DNA of 38,867 nucleotides from an uncultured Eubacterium sp. (GTDB taxonomy: Bacteria > Bacillota > Clostridia > Lachnospirales > Lachnospiraceae). The notes under the pieces were generated by a model. It saw nothing but the letters and a program-made list of their open reading frames with translations. It did no database searches and had not been told where the DNA came from. The first letter of the stretch is position 1. Every line of letters starts with the position of its first letter. The translations under genes were made by a program, and so were the position numbers. Location: assembly GCA_910586225.1 (NCBI GenBank), contig CAJUIL010000036.1:1-38867 (forward strand). The letters run 5' to 3'. Below, one piece after another: positions 24,824 through 33,097 of this stretch.

Positions 24824-26182
24824 TTAGCAATAACGAATGAAAATAATAACCATGGATATCGTTACAACGATAATTGTCGCAGGCGCCGCGGATTTACAGT
24901 ATTGACCCCATCCGATCACGTAACCGTTTTTTGCAGCCACCGAGGTGCCGACGACATTTGCGGACGCACCGATCGGCGTACCGCTTCCGCCGATATCTGT
25001 ACCCATGGACAGCGCCCATGCCAGTGTTTCCAGATCGACTCCCTGTGTGGCGGCGAGGCTTTTGATCACAGGGATCATGGTCGCCGCAAACGGGATATTG
25101 TCAACAAATGCGCTCGCAACGGCGGATACCCAGATAATGATTGCGATCATAAGCATCAGGTTGCCTTTGCTGGCCTTGCCTATATATTCGGCGATGATTT
25201 CCAAAATTCCGGTTTGCTCCAGACCTCCGACTACCATAAACAGGCCAATAAAAAAAAGAAGTGTCTGATAGTCTACCTTTGACAACAGCTCTACGGCGTA
25301 TCTGGCAAAGGCAAGAAGTGTGATGGCGGTGATCACAGTGCCGATAAACGCGACAGTGAGTCCTGTCTGCGCATGGGTGATCAGCATAGCGACCGCACAG
25401 CCAAAAATAATACAGCTTAAGGTAAAGTCTTTTTTATTTGTAATAGCCTTTTTCGGATCCGGCATGGAGCTTGTATCGACCGCGTTGCTTTCCGATTTTT
25501 CCAGCTCTTTATGAAAGACGAGGAAGAAATAAATAATAATAAGCACGAGGCTGATGCCGGCCATCAGTCCGGTATTTAGTAAAAAATCGCTGAAGGAATA
25601 GCCTAACGAGGTTCCGATAATAATGTTTGGCGGATCTCCGCACATCGTTGCTGAGCCGCCTAGGTTCGCACAGAAGATTTCGGACAAGATCATTGGTACT
25701 GGGTTGAATTTCAGCAGCTTTGCCAGTTCTACCGTTACAGCAGCTAAAAACAGGATAACTGTAATGCTGTCGATAAACATAGCCAAAAACGCGGACATGA
25801 TCATAAAGGCCAAAAACAGCGGAATCGGCTTATAATGGACCATCTTTGCCAGCCGCATACAAAGCCAGCGGAAAAATCCGGCTTTTGCCATGCCTTCGAC
25901 CATGACCATCATACCAGCGATAAAAATGATCGTTGCCCAGTTGATACCGCTGGACGATTCGGATGCTTCTCCGGCAGCGTACCAGAAATCCAAAGTAAAG
26001 ATGCTGCGGATGTTCAGCGTTTCCATGACTGCTTCGGGGCTGCGCATAACGATGCCGAATACAACTACAAGGGTAAGCAGGCCGCAGCCGAGCGTTACGT
26101 AATGACGTTCTATTTTATCCAGTACGATCATAAGAAACATGACGACGAAAATAGCTGCTGCCAAAATTTGTGCGAGTAACAT
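24824..26182 (-). CDS. ArsB/NhaD/SLC13-type ion transporter
   Basis: A 452-residue membrane carrier of the ion transporter superfamily (COG1055-like). About 11 hydrophobic helices are visible. Two family signatures are present in inverted halves: NLGGSATMCGDPPNIIIGTS (about 173-192) and the second-half DIGGSGTPIGASANVVGTS (about 402-420), which form the substrate site. Helix ends such as FVDNIPFAATMIPV match. Substrates in this group are anions such as citrate or arsenite, or sodium and protons; which applies here is not evident. No arsenic resistance genes are adjacent. AGGAGGAATTG precedes the ATG. An inverted repeat lies 31 bp upstream. Confidence 0.86.
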   Translation of the reverse strand: MLLAQILAAAIFVVMFLMIVLDKIERHYVTLGCGLLTLVVVFGIVMRSPEAVMETLNIRSIFTLDFWYAAGEASESSSGINWATIIFIAGMMVMVEGMAKAGFFRWLCMRLAKMVHYKPIPLFLAFMIMSAFLAMFIDSITVILFLAAVTVELAKLLKFNPVPMILSEIFCANLGGSATMCGDPPNIIIGTSLGYSFSDFLLNTGLMAGISLVLIIIYFFLVFHKELEKSESNAVDTSSMPDPKKAITNKKDFTLSCIIFGCAVAMLITHAQTGLTVAFIGTVITAITLLAFARYAVELLSKVDYQTLLFFIGLFMVVGGLEQTGILEIIAEYIGKASKGNLMLMIAIIIWVSAVASAFVDNIPFAATMIPVIKSLAATQGVDLETLAWALSMGTDIGGSGTPIGASANVVGTSVAAKNGYVIGWGQYCKSAAPATIIVVTISMVIIFIRYC

Positions 26183-26213
26183 TTCAATTCCTCCTAACTT
26201 TCGTTAAATATAT

Positions 26214-26244
26214 ATTATTGAAAAGAAAAGCACTTTTCAATAAT
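26214..26244. repeat. Perfect 12-bp inverted repeat upstream of the transporter
   Basis: ATTATTGAAAAG (26214-26225) and its exact complement (26233-26244) flank a 7-nt loop. It lies in the 5' untranslated or promoter zone of the minus-strand transporter, so it may act as an operator or a leader hairpin. Confidence 0.6.
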
Positions 26245-26423
26245 CATAAACAATGGATAAAAAAGATGAAATAATTGTGAATTTAATATCAAAAGAAGTT
26301 TATCACTATCTAAAGAAAAGTCAATACCTTTTAAATAAGAAAAGAAAGAACGGATAAAATTATCGGAAACAGAAAAAATTGAGCGATTTTTAGAAAAAAT
26401 TTGTATAAAATGCAAAATCCGGG

Positions 26424-26452
26424 TGTACAAATGCAAGCGAATGTACTAAAAT
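26424..26452 (+). promoter_or_regulatory. Possible promoter of the DUF6465 gene
   Basis: TGTACA (26424-26429), a 17-bp spacer and TAAAAT (26447-26452), about 50 bp before the gene. Confidence 0.45.
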
Positions 26453-26504
26453 ATAGCATAGAGAAATTAGCATATCACAAAGCAACAGACAGGAGGTATT
26501 TGTG

Positions 26505-26972
26505 ATGGTAAATTCAGATGCAACGCTTCGGATGTATTTGCAGTATTATGAAAAAGAGATCAATCTGACAAGACTCGCAGAGAAGGCATTTCAGGAAGCA
26601 AGCGTCAGATGCGCTGTTCCGGTTCAGGAGCTGCAGGTATATGTAAAACCGGAGGATGGAAGAGCATACTATGTGGTGAATGGGGGATTCCAGTCTTTTG
26701 TAAATCTATGGGATTCTGACCGCGATATTATGGACTGCAAGCTGAGTGGGGAGATTGACTGGCTGAGCAGAAAGAAGCACAGGCTTATTTTTGAATACCG
26801 GGGGCATCAGTGTGATTGTGACAGCATTATCGACCGCGTAGTGGAAAAATATAAGAATGTCCATGCGGCGAATAAGATGCAGGAAATAGAGATTTACATA
26901 CGCCAGGAGCATGAGGCGGCGTATTATGTGATCAATGGACGCCATACCGGCTCGGTATCCATGTTTGCATAA
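26505..26972 (+). CDS. DUF6465 family protein with two repeated units
   Basis: A 155-residue soluble protein. It contains two copies of a beta motif: LQVYVKPEDGRAYYVVNG (about 45-62) and IEIYIRQEHEAAYYVINGR (about 127-145), each preceded by a helix with Val/Lys/Tyr (AEKAFQEASVR; DRVVEKYKNVH). The unit (I/L)x(V/I)YVKPExxxAYYVVNG is the DUF6465 hallmark, and most members have only the C-terminal copy. The function is unknown. AGGAGG is eight bases before ATG 26505; a GTG at 26502 is a weaker alternative. The next gene, a GH13-like protein, starts 41 bp on and may be cotranscribed. Confidence 0.8.
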   Translation: MVNSDATLRMYLQYYEKEINLTRLAEKAFQEASVRCAVPVQELQVYVKPEDGRAYYVVNGGFQSFVNLWDSDRDIMDCKLSGEIDWLSRKKHRLIFEYRGHQCDCDSIIDRVVEKYKNVHAANKMQEIEIYIRQEHEAAYYVINGRHTGSVSMFA

Positions 26973-27013
26973 GTTAATTGCATGAAAAATAGCAGAGATG
27001 AGGGGTTTGTAAT

Positions 27014-28378
27014 ATGGCTTGGTATGACAATGCTTTGTTTTATCAGATTCATCCGCTTAGCTTGTGCGGATGTGAACAGGAGAGTGCCGATACCGAGGGC
27101 TCTCATTTTGACGAGCTGACCGCGTGGGCGGAGCACGCAAAGAAAATAGGCTGCAATGCGGTCTATATCGGGCCAGTTTTTAAGGCGCATACGCATGGAC
27201 ATGGGATTATTGATTATTACAAAATAGACAGCAGGCTGGGGACAAATGAGGATTTTAAACGCTGGGTCGCAAAATGTCACGACATCGGTCTGCGCGTAGT
27301 CGTCGAAGCGGTATTTAACCATGTGGGACGCGGCTTTTTTGCATTTCAGAGCTTGATACAGCATGGAAAAAAATCACCTTACCGGGAATGGTTTTCGAAC
27401 GTGAATTTTTCCGGAAACAGTACGTATGACGACGGGTTCCGTTATGAAAGCTGGGGTGGCTACCAGAGGCTTGTAAAGCTGAATATGCTGAATCCATGGC
27501 TGCTTGATTATCATTTTGATACGGTGCGCCATTGGATCCATGAATTTGATATCGATGGCATTCGTGTGGGTGCGATTGATGAGATGGATTATGATTTTAT
27601 TAAGGAGCTGCGCAAGGTGGCGGAAAATGCAAAGCCGGATTTCTGGCTGTTGGGTGAGATCACGGATGGGGATTATGGGCGCTGGGTCAATGACAAGATG
27701 CTGCACTGTGCGGCAAATGATGAACTGCAAAAGGAGCTTATCCATGCACACAACAAGGGATGCTATCCGCTGGTGTCAGAGGCGATACGCAGTACGGACG
27801 AACAGTGCCCGTATACGAAGCTGCTTACGTTTGTGGATAATCCGGATGTTTCGCGTATATATGAAAAATTGAACAAGCCGCAGCACCGAGCGCTTATCAC
27901 GCTGCTGCAGTATACGATCTACGGAATCCCGTCGATTTACTGTGGCTCCGAGTTTACGACAGTCGGGGGAAACGGTGAGCTGTTAAAGCTGCCGGAGCTT
28001 AAAGATGCTTATGTAAAGGATGAGATTACATATCTGCACTGTCTGCTCGGAAGGGCAAACCAGCAGTTTGCGGAATTATTTTTCGGACATTACCAGGAAT
28101 TGATGGTTACAGATCGTCAGTTTGTGTTTGCCAGAGTATTAAGGAAAAAAGCGCTGATCGTTGCCGTAAACAGCGACGACAGTCCGGTGCAGCTGGAAAT
28201 CCCGCTGTTTGGGAAGATCCAAAAAATAGTTAATGTGCTGGATGCGGTCATTGACTGGGACGCGCCGGCGAAGGCCGGGCTGGATCTGTCATGGTGTCCG
28301 CCGCTTCCGATCAGGGATGAGGTGCTTCCGCTGGAGCTTGGGGCAAACAGCGGAAAGCTGATCTGGATGCTTGGATAG
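27014..28378 (+). CDS. GH13 alpha-amylase-like protein, probably catalytically inactive
   Basis: A 454-residue protein with the alpha-amylase (beta/alpha)8 fold and a C-terminal beta domain (about 360-454). It begins MAWYDNALFYQIHPLSLCG and keeps the barrel motifs, but conserved regions are altered. Region I reads VEAVFNH (E98 where Asp is usual). Region II reads DGIRVGAIDEMD, so the nucleophile Asp is G186. Region III keeps the acid/base E215 (WLLGEITDG). Region IV reads DNPDVSRI, with the usual His as P277 and D278 kept. Losing the nucleophile and the +1/-1 subsite His should abolish normal glycosidase chemistry. No signal peptide is seen, so it is cytoplasmic. A binding or regulatory role is inferred. 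The ribosome site (GATGAGGGG) is weak. It follows the DUF6465 gene. Confidence 0.88.
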   Translation: MAWYDNALFYQIHPLSLCGCEQESADTEGSHFDELTAWAEHAKKIGCNAVYIGPVFKAHTHGHGIIDYYKIDSRLGTNEDFKRWVAKCHDIGLRVVVEAVFNHVGRGFFAFQSLIQHGKKSPYREWFSNVNFSGNSTYDDGFRYESWGGYQRLVKLNMLNPWLLDYHFDTVRHWIHEFDIDGIRVGAIDEMDYDFIKELRKVAENAKPDFWLLGEITDGDYGRWVNDKMLHCAANDELQKELIHAHNKGCYPLVSEAIRSTDEQCPYTKLLTFVDNPDVSRIYEKLNKPQHRALITLLQYTIYGIPSIYCGSEFTTVGGNGELLKLPELKDAYVKDEITYLHCLLGRANQQFAELFFGHYQELMVTDRQFVFARVLRKKALIVAVNSDDSPVQLEIPLFGKIQKIVNVLDAVIDWDAPAKAGLDLSWCPPLPIRDEVLPLELGANSGKLIWMLG

Positions 28379-28394
28379 TTGGATAGAGAGTATC

Positions 28395-28423
28395 CCGCGC
28401 CGCGTATGATCTACGCGGCGCGG
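28395..28423. other. GC-rich perfect hairpin after the GH13-like gene
   Basis: A 12-bp stem CCGCGCCGCGTA (28395-28406) and its complement (28412-28423) with a 5-nt loop. No T-tract follows, so it is not a standard intrinsic terminator, though it may stabilise the mRNA 3' end. Confidence 0.55.
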
Positions 28424-28525
28424 CAGCTTGCGTATGTTATCTTCGTTTGATTCTGCTTTTGTATTCGTTTCTGTTTTTTGAACTTCTTTTGTAGATCTGG
28501 CCGGTCAGGCGCCGTCAATTTTCCC

Positions 28526-28554
28526 TTTTCATTTTGGATAAAATAAGGTAATAT
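28526..28554 (+). promoter_or_regulatory. Possible promoter of proC
   Basis: TTTTCA (28526-28531) and TAATAT (28549-28554) are 17 bp apart. The same weak -35 (TTTTCA) occurs in the candidate leuA promoter. Confidence 0.4.
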
Positions 28555-28596
28555 AGTCTGCGTAGGATGACTGGAACTAAAACAGGAGGAAAAAGA

Positions 28597-29391
28597 ATGA
28601 AGATCGGATTTATCGGATGCGGAAATATGGGGATGGCAATGCTGAACGGCATTCTGGCTTCCGGAATGACCGGGCGGGAGGAGCTGATTGCCTCGGCAAA
28701 AAGTGAGGCGACGCGTGATAAAATTAAACATGAATTAAAGATCAATCTGGCGGCTTCTAATCTGGAGATTGTACAGCTTGCAGATATTGTTTTTCTGGCG
28801 GTAAAGCCGCAGTATTACGCTGCGGTAATTGCGGAGATAAAGGCGGCAGCAAGGCCGGAGCAGATATTTGTGTCGATCGCGCCGGGAAAATCAATGCAAT
28901 GGCTAAAGGAGCAGTTTGCTGCTCCAGTGAAGCTGGTGCGTGCGATGCCGAATACTCCTGCGATGGTCGGGGAAGGCATGACGGCGTATTGTGTGAACGA
29001 ACTTGTGACCGCGCAGGAAAAGGAGCAGACGGCGCGTATCTGTGCGTGCTTTGGGAAAGCGGAGGAAGTAGAGGAGGGGATGATGGACGCTGTGACCGCG
29101 GTCAGCGGCAGCTCTCCGGCTTATGTGTTTTTGTTTGTGGAAGCAATGGCGGATGCGGCTGTGGCGGCAGGAATGCCGCGGGCAAAGGCATATACCTTTG
29201 CGGCGCAGGCAGTTCTTGGGAGCGCTAGGATGGTGCTGGAGACAGGGATGCATCCGGGGGCGTTAAAGGATATGGTCTGCTCGCCTGGCGGGACGACCAT
29301 TGAGGCTGTACGTGTGCTGGAAGAAAAGGGGCTGCGCAGCAGCGTCATGGAGGCGATGAAGGCGTGTGCAGAAAAAGCGGGCAGAATGTAA
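28597..29391 (+). CDS. proC: Pyrroline-5-carboxylate reductase
   Basis: Catalyses the last step of proline synthesis, reducing pyrroline-5-carboxylate with NAD(P)H in the cytoplasm. From ATG 28597 (264 residues, normal length) it begins MKIGFIGCGNMGMAML, a Rossmann GxGxMG motif. It has AMPNTPAMVGEGMTAYC near 118-134 and the C-terminal P5CR signature DMVCSPGGTTIEAVRVLE near 227-244. The start is chosen because GGAGGA lies a few bases before it; an in-frame Met at 28567 is upstream of this ribosome site. It appears monocistronic, with leuA starting 118 bp later under its own promoter. Confidence 0.95.
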   Translation: MKIGFIGCGNMGMAMLNGILASGMTGREELIASAKSEATRDKIKHELKINLAASNLEIVQLADIVFLAVKPQYYAAVIAEIKAAARPEQIFVSIAPGKSMQWLKEQFAAPVKLVRAMPNTPAMVGEGMTAYCVNELVTAQEKEQTARICACFGKAEEVEEGMMDAVTAVSGSSPAYVFLFVEAMADAAVAAGMPRAKAYTFAAQAVLGSARMVLETGMHPGALKDMVCSPGGTTIEAVRVLEEKGLRSSVMEAMKACAEKAGRM

Positions 29392-29446
29392 CAGGTCAGC
29401 TTGCCTGAGCTGTTGCGGCAGAATCTGAGAATTTCTTGCGCGCCCC

Positions 29447-29475
29447 TTTTCAAACGGGGAAAAATCAGGTATAAT
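29447..29475 (+). promoter_or_regulatory. Promoter of leuA
   Basis: TTTTCA (29447-29452), a 17-bp spacer and a perfect TATAAT (29470-29475). The remaining leader is only about 28 nt, too short for a T-box or leucine attenuator. Confidence 0.6.
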
Positions 29476-29509
29476 TGAAGCAGCTGATTGAAAATTGGAG
29501 GAATGAACA

Positions 29510-31168
29510 ATGTTTGATTATAAACAATATCAAAGAAATTATTTTATGCCGCCGCAGCAAAGCCTGGACTGGGCAAAGAAGGAATATGTAGATCATGCGC
29601 CGATCTGGTGCAGCGTGGATTTGCGTGACGGCAACCAGGCGTTAATCGAGCCAATGAATCTGGAGGAAAAGCTGGACTTTTTCGGGCTTTTAATTAAATT
29701 GGGATTTAAAGAAATTGAGGTTGGTTTTCCGGCTGCTTCGGAAACGGAATATCAGCTTGTGCGGACACTGATCGACCAGGATATGATCCCGCAGGATGTT
29801 ACGATACAGGTATTGACACAGGCAAGGGAGCATATTATCCGAAAGACGTTCGAAGCGGTCAAGGGTGCGCCGAATGTCATTGTGCACGTTTATAATTCGA
29901 CGTCTCTGGCGCAAAGAGAGCAGGTATTTCATAAAGATAAAGAAGAGATCAAGCAGATTGCCATAGACGGTGCAAGGCTGTTAAAGGAGCTTGCTGCTGA
30001 GGCTGAGGGCAATATTATGTTTGAATACAGCCCGGAGAGCTTTACCGGGACAGAGGTGGACTATGCGGTGGACGTGTGCAACGCGGTCATTGACGTATGG
30101 GAGCCGACGCCGCAGAAAAAGGTCTATATTAATATTCCGGCTACGGTGGAGATGTCTATGCCGCACGTATTCGCAAGTCAGATCGAATATGTAAGTAAGC
30201 ATCTGCATCGCCGCGACAGCGTGATCTTGTCGCTGCATCCGCACAATGATAGAGGCTGCGGGGTCAGCGATGCGGAGATGGGACTTTTAGCAGGTGCCGA
30301 TCGTATCGAGGGTACGCTGTTCGGCAATGGGGAGCGTACGGGAAATGTAGATATCGTGGTGCTGGCGATGAATATGTATGCGCAGGGCGTAGACCCGCAG
30401 CTGGATTTGTCGGATATGCCGTATATCGCAGAGGTATACGAAAGACTGACGCAGATGGATATCCATATGCGCCATCCATACTGCGGAAAGCTGGTGTTCG
30501 CTGCGTTTTCCGGTTCGCATCAGGATGCGATTGCCAAGGGTATGAAATACCGCGAGGAGCATAATAAGGACCGCTGGACAGTGCCGTATCTGCCGATCAA
30601 TCCAGAGGATGTCGGCCGTACGTATGACAGCGATGTGATCCGGATCAACAGCCAGTCTGGAAAGGGCGGAGTTGCTTATGTGCTGGAGAAAAGCTACGGC
30701 CTTAAGATCCCTTATAAAATGCGGGAGGATCTGGGATACGCGGTCAAAGACGTTTCAGACAAGGCGCATTCTGAGCTGTCTCCGGAAGAAATATACGACA
30801 TCTTTATCAAACGCTATAAGGATCATACGCCAGTCTTTGAAGTTAAGGGCTGCCATTTCCGACAGGAGGATGGAATTACAGCTACGGTAAATATTATTCA
30901 GGATGGAAAGAAAAATCTGGTGGAAACGACCGGAAATGGCCGGCTGAACGCGGTCAGCAATGCGTTTGCGGAGTTTTTTGATAAGCCGTGCGAGATCATC
31001 TGCTATGAGGAACACGCGCTGCAGGCCGGCTCGGATTCCAGTGCGATCGCCTATGTAGGCATTAAGGGAAAAGATAACCAGATGCATTTTGGCATTGGTA
31101 TCGATCCGGATATTTTGCGGGCGTCGATTGACGCGCTCATAACGGCGATGAACAGGAGCATCGAATAA
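29510..31168 (+). CDS. leuA: 2-isopropylmalate synthase, long LeuA2-type
   Basis: Condenses acetyl-CoA with 2-oxoisovalerate, the first step of leucine synthesis. The 552-residue protein belongs to the longer class (actinobacterial/yeast-like) starting FDYKQYQRNYFMPPQQSLDW. The DRE-TIM barrel (about 30-330) has the metal-binding SVDLRDGNQALIEPM near 36-50 and HPHNDRGCGVSDAEMGL near 243-259, with LFGNGERTGNVD near 270-281. The C-terminal leucine-sensing domain occupies about 425-552. GGAGGAATGAAC precedes the ATG. No leuBCD genes are adjacent, so the pathway is split on the chromosome. Feedback inhibition by leucine is expected from the family. Confidence 0.95.
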   Translation: MFDYKQYQRNYFMPPQQSLDWAKKEYVDHAPIWCSVDLRDGNQALIEPMNLEEKLDFFGLLIKLGFKEIEVGFPAASETEYQLVRTLIDQDMIPQDVTIQVLTQAREHIIRKTFEAVKGAPNVIVHVYNSTSLAQREQVFHKDKEEIKQIAIDGARLLKELAAEAEGNIMFEYSPESFTGTEVDYAVDVCNAVIDVWEPTPQKKVYINIPATVEMSMPHVFASQIEYVSKHLHRRDSVILSLHPHNDRGCGVSDAEMGLLAGADRIEGTLFGNGERTGNVDIVVLAMNMYAQGVDPQLDLSDMPYIAEVYERLTQMDIHMRHPYCGKLVFAAFSGSHQDAIAKGMKYREEHNKDRWTVPYLPINPEDVGRTYDSDVIRINSQSGKGGVAYVLEKSYGLKIPYKMREDLGYAVKDVSDKAHSELSPEEIYDIFIKRYKDHTPVFEVKGCHFRQEDGITATVNIIQDGKKNLVETTGNGRLNAVSNAFAEFFDKPCEIICYEEHALQAGSDSSAIAYVGIKGKDNQMHFGIGIDPDILRASIDALITAMNRSIE

Positions 31169-31252
31169 ATATATTCTGGCTGGTCGGATATAAGATCAAA
31201 AGTATGCTGGATGTATAAAGCGTATGGCAGGATAGGAGGATCGAACGCAGGC

Positions 31253-33082
31253 ATGAAAAAAATCTATCAATTTACCGTATTCTGTGTGATGCTGGCAGTC
31301 GCGTGGTGCATGGGGCAGGAACTTGGGCACGAAATATCGGTGCAGGCGGCTGTTCGGATGAACCAGAAAGAGGCCACGATCTGTATCGGAGGAAAGACAA
31401 CCCTGGAGGTAAACGGGGCGACTGGTCCAGTGAAATGGTCTACCAGCAATAAAAAGGTGGCAAGGGTAGGCTCAGCCGGAGTTGTAACAGGCGTCCGTAA
31501 AGGAACGGCAATTATTACGGCAAAGACGGGTGGAAAAGTATACGAGTGCCAGGTAATGGTAAATGAGACGTATGGTGCGGGAATATCCGATATCTCACTC
31601 AAACGGGAAGCGTCAGTTATGCTTACGTTTACAAAGGATGCGGTTGTAAGCTATAAAATCCAAGACCCGGATATCTGCAGTGCGGATTGGGGCGGCTGGT
31701 CAGGCAATGAAATTCCGCTGAATATTACGCCGAAAAAAGTAGGTTCCACTTATATTACGTGTACGAACAGTGCAAACAGCGAGACGGTGCGGATCCGGGT
31801 GCGGGTGAAAAAAGTTCCGGTCAATATTACGGGCATCGTCGCAGAGACAAGCGATGGCGGCGATTTTATCTGCGGGGAAAATACCATGCAGATCACGTTC
31901 CGCCAGGACCGGGCTTCCAAAAATACAGTGCTTTATTTTATCGCGCGAAACGGAGACACAATCTGCACAAAGCAGCTTGGCGCAGTTTCCGCAAGGAAAT
32001 ACCGGACGGTGTCTTGGGATGGTAATGACAGCAATGGGGCCGGGTACGAAGGCGAATTTCGCTTAAAGGTAGTAGCGGACGGTTATACGACAAGAAACTG
32101 GCATTATTATGACTGCTATGAGAAAAGCCCATTCCTGCGCGGCACCGGAACAAGGGAAAAGCCGTATGAGGTGGCAAGCGCGGAGCATCTGCTGCGATTG
32201 GCTGATTTTCGCAGCAGGCATTTCGTACAGGTGCAGGATATTGACCTGCGCTCGGACATTATCAGCAATATTTTCAGCGCCCAGCGTCCGTTTATGGGAA
32301 GCTTTAACGCAAAGCCTGGGGAGCAGGGATTTCGTATTTTGAATTATAATGGAAATACTTCGCTGTTTGGCGTGATCGGCGTGGAAGGGGAGCTGAACAA
32401 TGTGGCAGTCTTAGACGCGCGCATTACAGGTACCGGGCAGGAGCGCTCGGCGGTGCTGACTGAAGTGAACCAAGGCATGATGATGAACTGTATCGTTGAA
32501 GGGGCTGTGATTTATTCCGCTTCTGCGACTGATGCCGCATTGCTTTCTGTAAAAAACAGCGGGGTCATCGATCGCTGCAGGGCGCACGGAACCGTTTATA
32601 CATATGGCAGTATGGCAGGCGCGGCTGTGACGAACGAACAGCGTATTATACGGACAAAAGCGGAAGCAGATCTGAACTTGTCGGCTGCGGGAGGTATTAC
32701 AAATGCGCAGGAGCTGTATGTCGGCGGGATCGCGGCAGTCAATGGACAATCGGCGTTTATCGACGCGTGTGAGAGCAGCAGCAGCATTCAGGCAGCCGGA
32801 ACGCTTGAGACACCTGCGCGGCTGTATATGGGTGGAATTGTCGGCAAAAATGACGGACAAGTACGCGACGGCGGTGCTCTGGGATTTTTTCCGCTGGAGT
32901 ATACACAGGATTTGATTGGAGATGCCAAGGGCGGTATGATCGCCGGAGAAAATGACGGCATGATCACAGGGGTTACTTATTATGAAACGATCGGACGCAA
33001 GAGCAGCGCGGCTGGAAGCGGACGCGAGGACAATCTGCGTCCGATGGGAAGCGGCAATAACGGAGAAGAATCGGAAAATTAA
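31253..33082 (+). CDS. Secreted protein with Big_2 Ig-like and GLUG-like repeats
   Basis: A 609-residue exported protein. A signal peptide is visible from Met at 31253 (MKKIYQFTVFCVMLAVAW). It is followed by a bacterial Ig-like Big_2 domain (about 32-105; VKWSTSNKKVARVGSAGVVTG), a second beta domain (about 110-195), and a FlgD-type Ig-like module (about 200-285; YRTVSWDGNDSNGAGYEGEF). The C-terminal part (about 300-580) starts GTGTREKPYEVASAEHLLRLA and consists of GLUG-like repeats (for example YVGGIAAVNG, YMGGIVGKNDG) that should form a beta-helix. No LPXTG anchor is seen, so it may be released or bound non-covalently to the wall. GGAGGA is 12 bases upstream of the start, slightly far. rpe follows by 15 bp. 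Confidence 0.8.
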   Translation: MKKIYQFTVFCVMLAVAWCMGQELGHEISVQAAVRMNQKEATICIGGKTTLEVNGATGPVKWSTSNKKVARVGSAGVVTGVRKGTAIITAKTGGKVYECQVMVNETYGAGISDISLKREASVMLTFTKDAVVSYKIQDPDICSADWGGWSGNEIPLNITPKKVGSTYITCTNSANSETVRIRVRVKKVPVNITGIVAETSDGGDFICGENTMQITFRQDRASKNTVLYFIARNGDTICTKQLGAVSARKYRTVSWDGNDSNGAGYEGEFRLKVVADGYTTRNWHYYDCYEKSPFLRGTGTREKPYEVASAEHLLRLADFRSRHFVQVQDIDLRSDIISNIFSAQRPFMGSFNAKPGEQGFRILNYNGNTSLFGVIGVEGELNNVAVLDARITGTGQERSAVLTEVNQGMMMNCIVEGAVIYSASATDAALLSVKNSGVIDRCRAHGTVYTYGSMAGAAVTNEQRIIRTKAEADLNLSAAGGITNAQELYVGGIAAVNGQSAFIDACESSSSIQAAGTLETPARLYMGGIVGKNDGQVRDGGALGFFPLEYTQDLIGDAKGGMIAGENDGMITGVTYYETIGRKSSAAGSGREDNLRPMGSGNNGEESEN

Positions 33083-33097
33083 AGGAGGGCTTTTTGT

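Larger units (their letters stand above)
26183..26504. other. AT-rich divergent control region
   Basis: This 322-bp gap lies between the minus-strand transporter and the plus-strand DUF6465 gene. It holds the 12-bp inverted repeat at 26214-26244, a possible plus-strand promoter at 26424-26452, and the AGGAGG ribosome site of the DUF6465 gene. No short gene was found. Confidence 0.5.

Noticed and set aside
28395..28423. Standard intrinsic terminator after the GH13-like gene
   Set aside because: The stem is perfect, but no T-tract follows, so it is listed only as a hairpin.
29392..29509. T-box or leader attenuator before leuA
   Set aside because: The predicted transcript leader is under 40 nt and lacks the T-box bulge and specifier structures.
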